Assembly (NCBI GenBank): GCA_949358305.1
Contig: OX442314.1
Coordinates: 47,686,581-47,750,580 of the forward strand
DNA: 64,000 nucleotides
Origin: Strigamia acuminata
Lineage: Eukaryota; Arthropoda; Chilopoda; Geophilomorpha; Linotaeniidae
Direction: 5' to 3'
Below the pieces are notes generated by a model, which had not been told where the DNA came from, did no database searches, and saw only the letters and a list, made by a program, of their open reading frames with translations. This document shows positions 30,408-41,889 of this stretch, piece by piece. Within the stretch, counting starts at the first letter, position 1. Every line of letters starts with the position of its first letter. The translations under genes and the position numbers were made by a program.

Positions 30408-31262
30408 ATGGAACCTGGACATTTTGCTAAAGTGTTTCTTGAGCTTAATAACTTGGAGTGGTTATTACCACCAGTCGTTGTGGGTCCCCAGACAGATGGT
30501 GTCTCTGCGAGGGGCGTCGTCCCCGAGACGGAATTCGTCCCCGACGAAAACGAAGATAAAGACAACAATGATCCCGAATGGGAAACGATGAGGAACATCC
30601 AAACCGATGACGAGCGCTATGAAATGGTGCACGAGAGATGGAAGAATTTAGTCATCCCAGATCCGACTATTAATTTAACGAGCCACACGAGCCGTTCGAA
30701 GAGAACTGCGGTTGCTCCTGCTGAAACGTGCGGGAAAAAGGAACAGTTGTCCGACGGTAACGAGCAAGAGCCGAAGAAAATACGAACTTGTACGGAGTAT
30801 TTAGATGAGGAGATAAGCAAAGTTGTAGGGAAATTAGAGGACGTAAAGGACCAAGAGAAGTGCGATTACAAAAAAAAGAAAGAGCAGCTCCGGAATGAAA
30901 CGGAGGTGCAGCAGTCGGCGATTGATAAGCGCTTCCAATCGCTGAGAAGAAAATGCAGTAGAGCACGAAGAAAGTTATGGTGGAAGTTTGAAAAGTCTAG
31001 CAACGAGCTGTACAATATTCATTGTGAGAATTTAGATAGTGCTACTACGCCGCTACATTCGCAAATTGATAAAATGGTAAAAGACAAGGGCGAGATGTTG
31101 TCTTTCTACGAGTTTTACAGCGACTTGAACGACTCTTCTCTTTCAAATGTCGACAGAACTTTGATCGATCAAAATCGATGCGATGAAATTGAGGCAATCG
31201 AAAGTGCGTATACGGTAATTGACAGTTTTTATGAAAGACCAGAATCAGAAGAAATGGATTAA
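30408..31262 (+). CDS. Family gene A2, coiled-coil protein
   Basis: A single-exon 284-residue paralogue of A1, starting MEPGHFAKVFLELNN. It carries an extra acidic insert (VPDENEDKD) before NNDPEWE and the longer SHTSRSKRTAVAPAETCGKK block that A1 has shortened. The coiled-coil region and the C-terminal SNVDRTLIDQNRCDEI motif are retained. The frame is intact. Many differences from A1 are substitutions or whole-codon changes, which suggests coding constraint, though I cannot compute rates. Role unknown. Confidence 0.75.
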   Translation: MEPGHFAKVFLELNNLEWLLPPVVVGPQTDGVSARGVVPETEFVPDENEDKDNNDPEWETMRNIQTDDERYEMVHERWKNLVIPDPTINLTSHTSRSKRTAVAPAETCGKKEQLSDGNEQEPKKIRTCTEYLDEEISKVVGKLEDVKDQEKCDYKKKKEQLRNETEVQQSAIDKRFQSLRRKCSRARRKLWWKFEKSSNELYNIHCENLDSATTPLHSQIDKMVKDKGEMLSFYEFYSDLNDSSLSNVDRTLIDQNRCDEIEAIESAYTVIDSFYERPESEEMD

Positions 31263-31934
31263 AGCTAGAATTTTATGAGATTCAAATGTTTAAATTATTG
31301 AAATTTTTATTTCATTTTAGCTTTAAAATTAGCGACACAACTAAATCTGCTTTCGGTCGGACTGCGCATGCGCACAAATTTTAAACAACAAAACATGTTT
31401 AGCTAATTTTGAATATAATTTTCTTACACGAACATTTTTTCAGCCTTTATACTGGCTAAAAAGATAAACTCAAATAAATAATTTTTTCAATGCGGCTAGT
31501 CCTATTTATTTTATTTATTTTTTTGCTTATTTGACACGTATTTTTAGATTAAATGTTTTTGACCCTGACAAAAAATAGATATGTATTTACTAATACATTA
31601 GTTATAATAATAATCTTGGTCAAAAAAGATTAAAAAGGTAAACAAAAATATTGGACAATATGTAGGGAACACCTTGGGGACCACCCACTCTACTACTGGA
31701 GCTAAATGTAGAATAAATCTTACTTCCTGTTCAACCTTCTTGGAACCCGCATGTCAATCATTCTCGATCCAACAACATCAAACCGAAAAACTGCCATCCA
31801 CCAAACATCTCAACACACGTTTTTATTAATTGTCTCGATTTATCATTAACTGATCTTTTATAATTTTGACTTTTTCCTAACTTCACTTGTTAAATTTAAA
31901 ACTGAATTAGTTCGATATACAATTTTCCCTTTCC

Positions 31935-33472
31935 ATGCCGGGTTTTCCGCCATTCTCGTTGCCAATATTACGTGATCCACACAAAATGAGCACATTTCCA
32001 CCATCGCTTTCGCCACCGTTGCCATCTTTTTACCCACCACCGCCACCTCCAAGTAGGTCATCCTCGCCAATACCTCCGCTAACTCCGCTAACTTCCAGTA
32101 TGAGGTCATCAACAACTATGCGTAGATTCATCGGAAGGCTTATGAGCGAACTGCCTTTGCATTCAGTGTTGCTAGAATGTTCGTGTAGTGAATCTGGTTC
32201 GTATTAAATATTTAATAAAAAATATTTTTTTTTACGAAGTAATAAATTAACATTTGAATTTAACTTGGGTTCTTTATGTTAGAAATGAAAACAAATATAA
32301 TTTTTGAATTTTGTCGTCTTTCAGATAATTACGACGACGATGAGACTCCGTTGAATGAAGAGTCGTTCGAAGACAAACTTCGAATTTGTTTGGAACAGAT
32401 TAAAAAGAACAGGCGTTTTCGGTTGCCAAATGTATCGTGGAACGAGGATGACGACGATGACATAGAATGTGTTGGAAAGTCTGTAAAGGCCGAAAAAAGC
32501 GAACACGAACCTCACAAGCTGAAAGAACCAAAGCCGAAAAGCGAACAAGAATCTAGCGACGGCCAAAACTGGCAGAACGACGACGAAAACTGGCAGAGCG
32601 ACGACGAAAACTGGCAGAACGACGGCAAGTTGCCTTACGTCAGCGAGGACGAAAACGAAAATAGAGATAACAACGATCCCGAATGGGAACCGATGAGGAA
32701 CATCCAAACCGATGACGAGCGCTATGAAATGGTGCACGAGAGATGGAAGAATTTAGTCATCCCAGATCCGACTATTAATTTAACGAGCCACACGAGCCGT
32801 TCGAAGAGAACTGCGGTTGCTCCTGCTGAAACGTGTGGGAAGAGGAGACGGCTGTCCGATGGTAACGAGCGAGACCCGAAAAAAATGCGAACTTATACGG
32901 AGTATTTAGACGCGGAAATAAGTAAAGTTGAATGGGATTTGGAGGACGTAAAGGTCCAAAAGTGGTACGAGTTTGTAAGGACTGGCAACGAACTGTCCAG
33001 TATTTATCGTAGGAATTCAGAGGGCGTAAAGAACTACTACGAAAAGAGGAAAAAGCAGCTCCAGAACCAGCATGAAATGGAGGTCCAGCAGTCGTCGATT
33101 TATAAGGGCTACCACTGGCTGAGCAGGAAATTGGACTTCCACATTTTATCGTTGCAAGCTGAGTTTGATAGAGAACAAGGGCAGTTACGCTGCGAGTTTG
33201 ATAGAACTTGCGACGAGCTGTACAGTGATTATTGTAAGAATTTAGATATTGCTACTACGCGGCTGCATTCGGAAATTGATAAAATGGTAAACGACAACAG
33301 CGAGACATTGGATTTCTTCGATTTTTACAGCGACTTGAACAACTCTTGTCTTTCAAATGTAGACAGAAGATTGATCGATCAAAATCGATACGATGAAATT
33401 ATGGCAATCGAAAGTGCGTATACGATGATCAACAGTTTTTATAAAAGACCAAATTCACAAAGGGTGGGTTAA
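31935..33472 (+). CDS. Family gene B2, two exons
   Basis: Exon 1 is 31935-32196 (MPGFPPFSLP..., one Pro-rich unit). GT lies at 32197 and AG at 32323-32324. Exon 2 is 32325-33472. The join is in frame at the same codon as in B1 (CSES followed by G in B1 or D here, then NYDDDE). The 469-residue product has three DDENWQS-type heptads, no zinc fingers, the NNDPEWE and IPDPTINLTSH signatures, and a coiled-coil region longer than in B1 with an extra segment (EFVRTGNELSSIYRR...). It is basic in the middle and acidic elsewhere. Regulation unknown; the upstream DNA is conserved with B1. Confidence 0.82.
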
Positions 33473-33952
33473 AGCTGGTTTTAGACATTGTCTACACAAA
33501 TTTAAGAATCTATTTTCGTTGAAGGACTGACTTCACAGCAATATTGATAAGACTAATGCCTTTTTAAAAATATAAAAATAAAAATAACGTGGATTTTTAT
33601 ACTCCTTGTTCTTAGTTTTAAGACTGAATTGTAGCTATGTGAAATAAGAAATTGGTGGCCTTTACACGATAATCAAAATAGAAAGCAGAAGAATAAAAAA
33701 CAAACTCGAATTAAATTTGATACACGAAGAAAAGTTGAAAAACGAGTTCTAGAAATAAATTCAAATTTCAAATTTCAAAACGACAAAATAACCGTTTTTA
33801 GATTTTATTCCTTTCACCTCGCCTTTGACCAATGTCCATTTCCTATCACGTCGGAAGTCCGTCCTTCAATGCTTTGTACATAAAAATATTTTCAGGACAT
33901 TAAAAATTCATTCACCCCGATTCAATCACACTCGGCGCACTCGAACAGTGAA

Positions 33953-34096
33953 ATGTCCATAGCAACCAAACAACCAATGTCTTTGGCCATTTATGGTATC
34001 AGCGATAGCAATCAAAGTATCGACGAAACTATCAATTCCCTCACGGCAGAAAGTAAAAGAAAAGTGGAAATTAGAGAGAAAAAATCAAAAACCTGA
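33953..34096 (+). CDS. Small ORF, shortened paralogue of 19529-19813
   Basis: A 47-codon frame (MSIATKQPMSLAIYGISDS...) identical in layout to the left copy but stopped by TGA after KSKT. Either a truncated pseudogene or the minimal form. Confidence 0.35.
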   Translation: MSIATKQPMSLAIYGISDSNQSIDETINSLTAESKRKVEIREKKSKT

Positions 34097-34504
34097 ACGA
34101 ATTACTTTTATCTCAAATTACTTTTATCCGATTGCACAGTAGACTGAACTGAGTATTTTCATCAATGTATTTCAGTGCATCTCTCAACCAATCACAGCGC
34201 ATCATGAAAATAATAAGTTCACGTTGGACGTGAATGTAGCCACTTTGATTTTGAATTTTATAAATTACTTTTTCATTATTTTAAATTTTTTTTTTTCAAT
34301 TATTTTTATCATTTTTTTTGTTTTTTGTTTTTATTTTTTATTTTTTTTCCAATTCTGTTAGGAGAAAGATCGACAAGTAGCCACTTTGATTTTCAATTTT
34401 ATAAATTACTTTGTCATTTTTTTAAAGTTTTATTTTTCAATTAATTTTATCATTTTTTTTTATTTTTCATTATTCATTTTTTTTTATTTTTCCAATTCTG
34501 TTAG

Positions 34505-34984
34505 GAGAAAAACCAACAATTTAAAAAATGCGACCATAGGAATGGCCTGCATAACTAAATTAGACCGTAACTGGTGTCGAGCTTATGTTGTGACCCAGCT
34601 ACCACCAGATGAGCTCAAAGTTGCATGCGTCGATAATGGCTTTAGGGAGATTGTCGTAAATATAAACGAGGTATTTTAAAAATTTTATTTCTAACATTTG
34701 ATAACATAACATAATATATTTTTTTTTAGTTACAAACCATTCCACCGCATTCGTTAATCACCCAATCACGGCATTCTGTTGTCGGCTGCATGAGGTTGTA
34801 TCAAACGACCACCAAAACAACCGAAGAGAACGATATCAGAGTGCACCGTCCTGTGATTGGACCACGCACTCTTTCACTTTTGCGACCACGATCCCGAGAG
34901 TCTGATCGTGACGTGAGTGAGAGACGTTCTCGCACTCATAGAAAGCATGATTCCCGCTCGTCGCGTTCACAGTCAAGACTATAG
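34505..34984 (+). CDS. Tudor-domain exon plus RS-tail exon
   Basis: Exon 34505-34670 (acceptor TTCTGTTAG, donor GTATTT) encodes a Tudor-like fold: GMACITKLDRNWCRAYVV, then VACVDNGFREIVV. The final exon 34730-34984 (acceptor T-run TTTAG) continues in phase with LQTIPPHSL. It ends in the RVHRPVIGPRT and Arg/Ser tail shared with 20474. Tudor domains bind methyl-Arg or methyl-Lys and are common in germline and small-RNA proteins. No 5' exons are visible in about 400 bp of T-rich DNA upstream, so this may be a truncated gene. Confidence 0.65.
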
Positions 34985-34986
34985 GC

Positions 34987-35352
34987 ATGTGGACAGGACA
35001 TAGTTCCTCGTTATTTATTTGTTATCATTTGGTTTTTATTTATTCAGCCTGCATGGTGCCTGAATGCATTTGTTTTGTTTACATGCAGCACCATGCGTTC
35101 TCTATACCTCTAGTGTGTAAGTTTGTCGGATTGTTCCACAAACACGATCACACAAATTGTCCCGACGGCACCAACTGCCCGTCTGCCGTCACCAGAAACG
35201 GCATACCAGAAGTTGATGAGAACTTATATCCTCACTTCAACTCCACGTTCGGTACGAGAACGTCATTGTCACACGACAGTGAGTTGCGCAAACGAGTCCT
35301 CCTGTGGTTAGAAGACCACATTCGGCATCCAGAGGATACCCTCATGCACTAA
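34987..35352 (+). CDS. Unknown ORF at the duplication edge
   Basis: A 121-codon ATG frame. The first third overlaps duplicated DNA and is hydrophobic. The rest (NCPDGTNCPSAV..., FGTRTSLSHDSELRKRVLLW) lies past the duplication end at 35068 and looks more protein-like. An acceptor near 35115 could make it a terminal exon. Not recognised. Confidence 0.3.
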   Translation: MWTGHSSSLFICYHLVFIYSACMVPECICFVYMQHHAFSIPLVCKFVGLFHKHDHTNCPDGTNCPSAVTRNGIPEVDENLYPHFNSTFGTRTSLSHDSELRKRVLLWLEDHIRHPEDTLMH

Positions 35353-35589
35353 TTCGTGTTTTTTAATTGTATACATGGCTGAGGTAATTAGCAAAAACAA
35401 TTCCTTTGTTGCACCAAAAAGAGCTCATTGCACACATTTAATGCGCAGGACCTGAGTGTGCTTAAGCCCCAAATTTTGGAGCTTAGCCCACTCTTGACTA
35501 AATCACCAACATAACAATACATCTAAAAGAGCCAAAAACTGAAGTTGCTGGCCCCAGAGAACCATTTGATGTTCATAGTTTGGTGCCTG

Positions 35590-35790
35590 GAAGACTCTGT
35601 ACACAAGTGATTCTATGTATTTGGAATTGTATTCTTCACCAAACAACAATGTGGTCAGAGGATAAATTTGGTGACTATCGTTCTATCAAGAAATTGAACG
35701 ACGCAAACTATTGCACATGGGCAATCTAAGTCCAATTGTTGCTACAGCAAGGCATATGGGGCCATGTCACGAGAAAAGAGACAGCACCTA
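35590..35790 (+). pseudogene. Copia 5' region remnant, copy 2
   Basis: ACAAGTGATTCTATGTATTT, CACCAAACAACAATGTGGTC and GCACATGGGCAATC match 60200-60390. It is interrupted by a MITE at 35791, after which the same sequence resumes (CTCGCCCAAACAGCTTGC). Confidence 0.7.
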
Positions 35791-35937
35791 TACTCTTTCC
35801 ACACTCAAAATGCACCCTCTGAAGCTTGGCTCCCATTGGCCACCATATCACTGGTGTACTAATCCTCAGAACTGCAGTTGATTGGTGGCCAATGGGAGCC
35901 AAGCTTCAGAGAGTGCATTTTGAGTGTGGAATGAGTA
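35791..35937. mobile_element. Foldback MITE, about 147 bp
   Basis: The arms of about 56 bp (TACTCTTTCCACACTC... / ...GAGTGTGGAATGAGTA) are inverted with few mismatches and enclose about 34 bp. The intact target is seen at 60390-60400. The exact duplication is unclear, possibly TA. Confidence 0.82.
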
Positions 35938-37717
35938 CAGCTCGCCCAAACAGCTTGCATTTTGCAACCGTGTTTGCGGCACGTGGGACGTGGGAAAGTT
36001 GGAATTTAGTTTGGTTTAAGTTATTTTGGTACATTTTTTTATTAATATTTTTTTTTTAATTTTTTGCATTCTTAAAGTGATTTTTATTTTTATTTAATTG
36101 TTTTTATGTAATTGTTATTTAATTGTTATTTAATTTTAATTTTTTCAGTTTTTTTTTTTTGTAATTTTAATTTCATTTTTTTAGATTACGCGCTTGCTTG
36201 GTCGGATAGCCGCCAAAACTACCCGACCAGTTCGTCCGCCCATTCGTTTTTCTGACCAGAGGTGCATTCACTTTCGTCCAATGACCGCAAACTTCACCCA
36301 ATATAAAGTTTCGTGCAATATAAACAATGATTTTGATTTATTTCTTTAGATTTGGAAATCATGATTGAACCGAGCCAGCAACAGCAACAATGAATGAATT
36401 GCTAGAGAGAGTGACATGGTTGATTTTCAACCATCCGCCACCTTTTGGGTTTAGGGTTATGGAACGTATTACATTAACCGACTTTACACCTCGACAAATC
36501 CATATAATGAATCTATGCTTGCGGCACTTACGATAATTGCTTACATTTCATCGTAAATTAGCACACCCACCCACAAACATTCATATCGAGTTAAATAAAA
36601 GCCTTTAGAAATATCTTTCCAGGTGCGATGATCCACTATGCCGTATAGTCATTGGGCATAATGTCATGTTGCCAATTATTCTCGATATCGTTAAGGGACC
36701 ATTCATTTTGTGTTTAAATTGTCAGAATCTACTTAGTTATGTACCGTAAGTGTTTTTTTTTTAAATTTTTAAGCTTTATATTTATATTTATATTTTAGGA
36801 TCTCTAAGGAAACGCAATCAGATTTGAACAGTTAGACAATTAATTTGTTGGATTTTTTCATATATCGGAAGTTTTCAAATGTCTAAAGATTATTTCACTT
36901 TCACTCTGAGTGGGCCCAAGTGAAGCCTGTAATCTCAACAGCACGACAAGGGACAGTCCAGCTATTGTGTTGAGTTTTAAGCCTGTCGATTCATTTGTCA
37001 ATAGATTTAGTGTTTTTGTTTTGGACCCTTATTAGCATCCTCAATCATCCTTCGCCCAGTTGGTCAAGTGATTGTTGTATTTTGCGCAGGTATTCAGTCT
37101 TTACTGAGGCCACCTGTGTTTACTTTGTTGCTAGTGTTTAACAATTATGTGTCATTAGAATTATCTAATTGAGTTGATTCTATTATTGTTATTTAAGTTT
37201 AATAACTGAATATAATTGTTACCTTATTTAATCTTGTGTTACTATTAAGTTATGTAAACATTATAAGTCATTATAGACTACTGTATTTATTGCTATAGAT
37301 TTATTCTGTATACTGTGTCACATCTATGATTTGTTCTGAAATGTTTCATGTGACCGTTCTGTTCACTTGCTCTTTAAGTTATTGACAATAAAACATGGCC
37401 GCCCGCATTGTGGCTTTTCATGACAAACTGAAAACTACAATTGACTCACCAACTTACAATTTGCATATATAATTGATATCCAAAACCATTATTAAAATAT
37501 ACCAATATTAAGTTTCGAAAGTAATTAATGCAATACACAGCACCCCTGTAGCGGTTTATGAACGAGACGAATTCGAATTACCGGAAGAAACGGTAAAAAA
37601 TAACAAAGTTAATAAAAAAATTCCCTTTAATTGATTTTTGATTTTTTGGTTTTTAGATACCTGTAGTAGTTTCTGAACACAAAGTAAGATTTTTTTTGGG
37701 AAGTTTTTAAGAATTTT
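35938..37717. other. Unassigned, AT-rich
   Basis: It starts with the tail of the Copia-related repeat, then T-rich DNA and scattered short frames. I see no gene I can support. Remnant 3' exons of repeats may be present near 36180-36300. Confidence 0.3.
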
Positions 37718-37949
37718 TTGGATATTTTTTCATGTTTTTTGTTTTTTTTTCTTCTCGTTTTCAGATGTATTCGCTCGCCCAAACGGCCCTACATAAGTGT
37801 CCATGTTTTGATAAAACAAGCGCCTCCATTTTACCTTGTCTCCCACCCGGATCTCCACCTTCGCTTCTCCAAACCTACTTCCCCATGGATAACCAAGAGC
37901 AAGAATTGCCGACGAGAACCCTATGAGACGAGGAATGATGTCCCCTTCA

Positions 37950-38510
37950 CGGCAGCAGAACTTGGACGTGTAATAAGAACTATATTAACATTAATAAGGC
38001 TTCGGGAAGCGATGGAATACCGGCGGCGGCATTGTGTCAGGTTCTGGAAGCACTGGCAGAGCCTTGGTTGCGGCTTCTCAACGGGTGCCTTCACTGTGAT
38101 GCATTCCCAGTTTGCTGGAAACGAGCCAGAGTGGTGTGGCTACCTAAGGAGGGGGATCGTTTCCATCCTATCTGCCTCCTACCCGTGCTGGGGAAGGTTC
38201 TGGACAAACTGCTTAATGGAAGACTGGTCCACTTCTTGGAGTCTGAGCGAGTTTTGTCTCAAGAACAATACGACCCTTTCGAGCCCAACGCAACACTGTC
38301 CAACCCATCAAGAGGTTAACATCATTCGTCCAGACTGAGCTCGATAAGTATCGCCATGCGGCGGCTATTCTGTTGGACATAAAAAATGCGTCCAACATCG
38401 CTTGGCATGTTAGGCTTCGGGAAAAACTAAGAAAAGCACGGGTACCAGCCAACATCTTCTGGACCGTGAGCCCACTCATACTAGTGAAATCAGAATCAAT
38501 TCTCATGTGC
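37950..38510 (+). pseudogene. Non-LTR (LINE) reverse-transcriptase fragment
   Basis: Frames pieced across shifts show the RT start (SDGIPAAAL), then LAEPWLRLLNGCLHCDAFP, RARVVWLPKEGD, ICLLPVLGKVLDKLL and LDIKNASNIAW. This order is typical of R1/Jockey-like LINE RT. At least two frameshifts occur and the catalytic FADD-type box is missing. 5' truncation suits LINE insertion. Confidence 0.75.
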
Positions 38511-38529
38511 CATTGTCCAAACCCAAACT

Positions 38530-38870
38530 GCTAAGCCATGTTTCGATATGAGTGTGCTTTGTTTTGGATTTGTCAACGATCCGAGTGCCAGACTTATACA
38601 ACAAGTCTGGCTGCTGGCTGCACGTCAACCCAGGGATCCGCTCTGGGCCGTGCGTCGATTTGCCGCTGTGCAGCGTCAACGAGCGCAGCAACCCGCGAGA
38701 GAGCACTGCAGACATGCTTCCTCTGCCGCCAGAAGATGTGGTCCAAACCATGGACCACTCCTAAATTAAAAGATTAATTTATTTTTCTCTTTTTTGAGCT
38801 TCCTTAAAAAGGGGGGAAATGTGGTGATTCTGATTTATTTCTAATAAATTCTTTTTTACCACTAAAGATA
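38530..38870 (+). pseudogene. 3' end of an LTR retroelement
   Basis: A short frame ends ...NERSNPRESTADMLPLP...MDHS, and is followed by a purine tract AAAAAGGGGGGAAA and then TGTGGTGATTCTG. That is the same start as the solo LTR at 40010. It looks like polyprotein end, PPT and the beginning of a 3' LTR that is cut off. Confidence 0.5.
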
Positions 38871-38914
38871 ATTTTTATTTTAATTGCTTTACACAATCGC
38901 CAAACTTAACTACA

Positions 38915-39704
38915 GTGGTGAAATTTAATGGCAGGAACTGGGCAGAGTGGTCCTATCGAGTTAGTACCATTTTACATGCAAAAGCAGTTTATGATGCTCT
39001 CAACACAAGTAAGCCTACTTTAGACCCGACAGACAAGGACAGTGCAACTAAAATTGCAACATGGGAATCTCACAATTATGAGGCAATGAATATAATCCAA
39101 GGTACCATAGACAGTGCTCAACTGAGATATGTTTTAAATAAAACAACTGCAAAAGACATCTGGGACTCTTTGAAAACCTCATGTCAAGATCAAGTGGCGG
39201 AATTGAGATTGCAGTTGCATTTGAGCTTAACGTCTGCCAGGATGAAGAAAGAAGAGTCAATAACCACATATATTGACCGAACTGTTGCCATTGCACGAGA
39301 ATTAGAATTATTAGAGCTCAAGTCTGCCCGAATTACGTCATTAGCGAGTACATCAGCGGCAACTTCGACCCTATTAATGGACCAAACGTCAGAAGCCAAA
39401 TTGTGTGGTTATATTACGTGTGCAAAGCACACAATTGCTACAAAATTCAATAGAACTGTGGCATTATCGAATGGCTCACATTAATTCTCGTACATTGAAG
39501 ATTTTGGATTTGAAACGCATGGTATTAGGAATGTCAATAAAAAATAAGAAGATACCAGATGTGTGTAGACCTTGCATGGCAGGACAAATGGCAAGATTAC
39601 CATTTCCTTTCGCAAAAGACCAAAGGCACACTGTCTACACTATTCCTTTCGCTGAAGTTCAAGCAACTTATACTTCGACATTTTTGAGAACCGGTAAGTT
39701 TTAA
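38915..39704 (+). pseudogene. Copia gag and GAG-pre-integrase remnant
   Basis: The first frame (38915-39484) reads VVKFNGRNWAEWSYRV... with DIWDSLKTSCQD, a Copia gag core. A deletion leads to a second frame (to 39704) with the zinc-binding start of integrase, WHYRMAHINSRTL...CRPCMAGQMARLPF. No zinc knuckle, protease or integrase core remains. Confidence 0.82.
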
Positions 39705-39813
39705 AATGAATTTAAAATACTTTTAATATTTTTAACATCATTATTTTTAATATCATTACTTTTAACATCATTATTTTTAATATGATTATTTTTAATCGTT
39801 TTAAATATTTTCA

Positions 39814-40009
39814 GATGGCTGCGGGATTACCTCGTCGAGTGTATCAAATTGACCACGTGTATTTCAAGAGCGAGGACGTATTGACCAAGCCTGAAATTCG
39901 GAGTTGTTTCTCAACTTTCGAAAAAATCATAAAAATCAAAATGTTTACCGGCAAAAAAAGTGGAAAATTTCAATTCCAATCAGCAGAGAGTGTTAAGAAG
40001 GTTTTAAAG
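39814..40009 (+). pseudogene. ORF interrupted by a solo LTR
   Basis: MAAGLPRRVYQIDHVYFKSE...FTGKKSGKFQFQSAESVKKV is open from ATG 39814, preceded by an acceptor (ATTTTCAG). The natural continuation is displaced past the LTR to 40971. Its paralogue is at 21405-21600. Family not recognised. Confidence 0.5.
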
Positions 40010-40970
40010 TGTGGTGATCTCAAAATATTCACCAACTTAGAAGATAAAATTAATTGTCTTCTAATTAATTTGACTGTGGCACACGCCAAGTCAGATCATG
40101 TGACCGAGGGGAGAAATTCTCTCTAGGCACATATCACCCCAGGTTGTCCGGGGTGAAAACGGTTATTAGCCGTTATGGTGCAATATGGTGTAATAACCAC
40201 TAGTTGCACCCATTTGAGCTAAGTGCGCAGGTTTTCTGCGCAATATTGAAGCGTGCTGGGCTCGCGTCTTGGCTCAAATCGGGACTCTTGACAAAAATAC
40301 ACAACCCACAACATCACTGCGATATCTGCTCCGACAATACGTATTGACAGTGGACCGTGTAACCGTCAAGTTTCACCAGCTTGCTTTGTAACGAATTACA
40401 AAGCCAGCTATTCTGCTTGAATTAGCCGTAGCTAATTCTAGCAATCGAGAAGAGAAGTTCCCGTGTTCCGTGAACCATCGCCGTCGCTGCCGCGCGAACG
40501 ACAGCCACCGCCATCGTACGAGAAACGGAAGCCTGCCCGCCGTCAACCACCGCCTCCGAGCCGTCGCACGCCGAGCAGTAGACTCACGTGAACCATCGTC
40601 AAAAGGACCATCGTACGTGAGTGTCGAGAGGAAAAGAACAAGGACATTTTCCTAGCAACTGTGTGTTGTTTAAGCGCCATTTCTGACGCTTTGTAGCTTG
40701 CAACAGTCGTTGCAAGCCCTTCCTTTGTTCCCACTACTTTATTCTTGCGACTTGTCGCATTTTGTGATATTCATAATCATTATTAATATATATTGTAATT
40801 TATCGAATAAACATTTGTGTGATCTTTATTACCATATTAAATTGTGTCTTTATTTCCATAAACTTAACCCTAGACAAGTTTCGGCCGCGATATAAGTCTT
40901 GTAAAGCATTCACCTGCGGTTTCGTGCTTATTTATTAGAAATAAGTGCGATAATAACCCGGATCGCAGCA
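40010..40970 (+). repeat. Solo LTR, 961 bp
   Basis: It starts TGTGGTGATCTC and ends GGATCGCAGCA, with AAAG duplicated on both sides (40006-40009, 40971-40974). The empty paralogue at about 21595 runs straight through. The interior has a GC-rich half and an AATAAA near 40806. No internal domain remains, so LTR-LTR recombination probably removed it. Confidence 0.88.
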
Positions 40971-41089
40971 AAAGGAGACCAACTGTTGGAGAGTGAAAGA
41001 CAGTGATCCGACACTCACAGATCGCAAAGCATTCGCCTTTGCTGCGCAATTGAGCAATTACCACGATCCGCCTACAAGCACGTGGGAGA

Positions 41090-41830
41090 GTTAGAATTTA
41101 TTTGGGTTTACTCTTTCAATAAATTTTATGAACACTTTTAATGATTTTTAATTTTTACTTCTCGTTTTCAGGTATTTTAGCTCGCCCAAATAGCCTTGCA
41201 TTTTGCGACAGTGTTTACTGCACGTGGAGAAATGACAATCCTAGTGTTTAATCATCTAGTTTATGATACCATGTATTTCCAGATTAACATAATTATGATG
41301 CGCGATTCTTCAGAAGACTAATTCATGTATTGTGCCAGTTTTCAATTCGTGCCCTCATGTTGTGATATGTTCTATTCAAGTTTTTGTATCAGTGTCGAGT
41401 CGAAATAGTCTCGAACTGTGTTACTTGCCTTACTTTTCAGTTCATTAAAGATGGTGGAAGCATTTTGCGTGTTTCCCATAATTGTGCAAAGAAATGTCTT
41501 TATTGTTTCCACTGCCAGCAGCCACCATTAGTCCAACAAGTGGTTGCAGAGGATGGTTGGATAGGAGCCACAACGATTTTGTTGGATAAGAAGTGGGAAA
41601 AATCTCATTTCGGGACATTCCGCCAAGTGCGCAAAATACATTGCGCTAATGCCGAGGTTAGGCCACTACACGCGGCATCAGACGACGACGATCACCGGCG
41701 AAGTGCTGCAGGAAAGCCGCCCGTGCCCCAGACCGATACGATTTATTTTTCACGACCGAGCGATGTTATATCAAACAGAAAAGCCAAAATTTATGTGATA
41801 TTTTTGATTTCTTTTACCGTTTAAGATATT
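41090..41830 (+). repeat. Dispersed repeat with open frame 41384-41824
   Basis: Paralogous to 23430-24070. The frame CHCQQPPLVQQVVAEDGWIG...KKWEKSHFGTFRQVRKIHC is open here but interrupted in the other copy. The upstream TTACTTTTCAG looks like an acceptor. It has Cys pairs but no domain I recognise. Confidence 0.55.
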
Positions 41831-41889
41831 TTCGCTCGCCCAAACACCTCTGAACGGCCTTCCGACTGTACCCGCGACATCTGGGACGC

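Larger units (their letters stand above)
26963..35068 (+). repeat. Segmental duplication, right copy
   Basis: Collinear with 1380-2736 plus 14938-20588. It contains a Tc1-like insertion instead of the LTR element, genes A2 and B2, a shortened small ORF, and a Tudor exon absent from the left copy. Confidence 0.85.
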
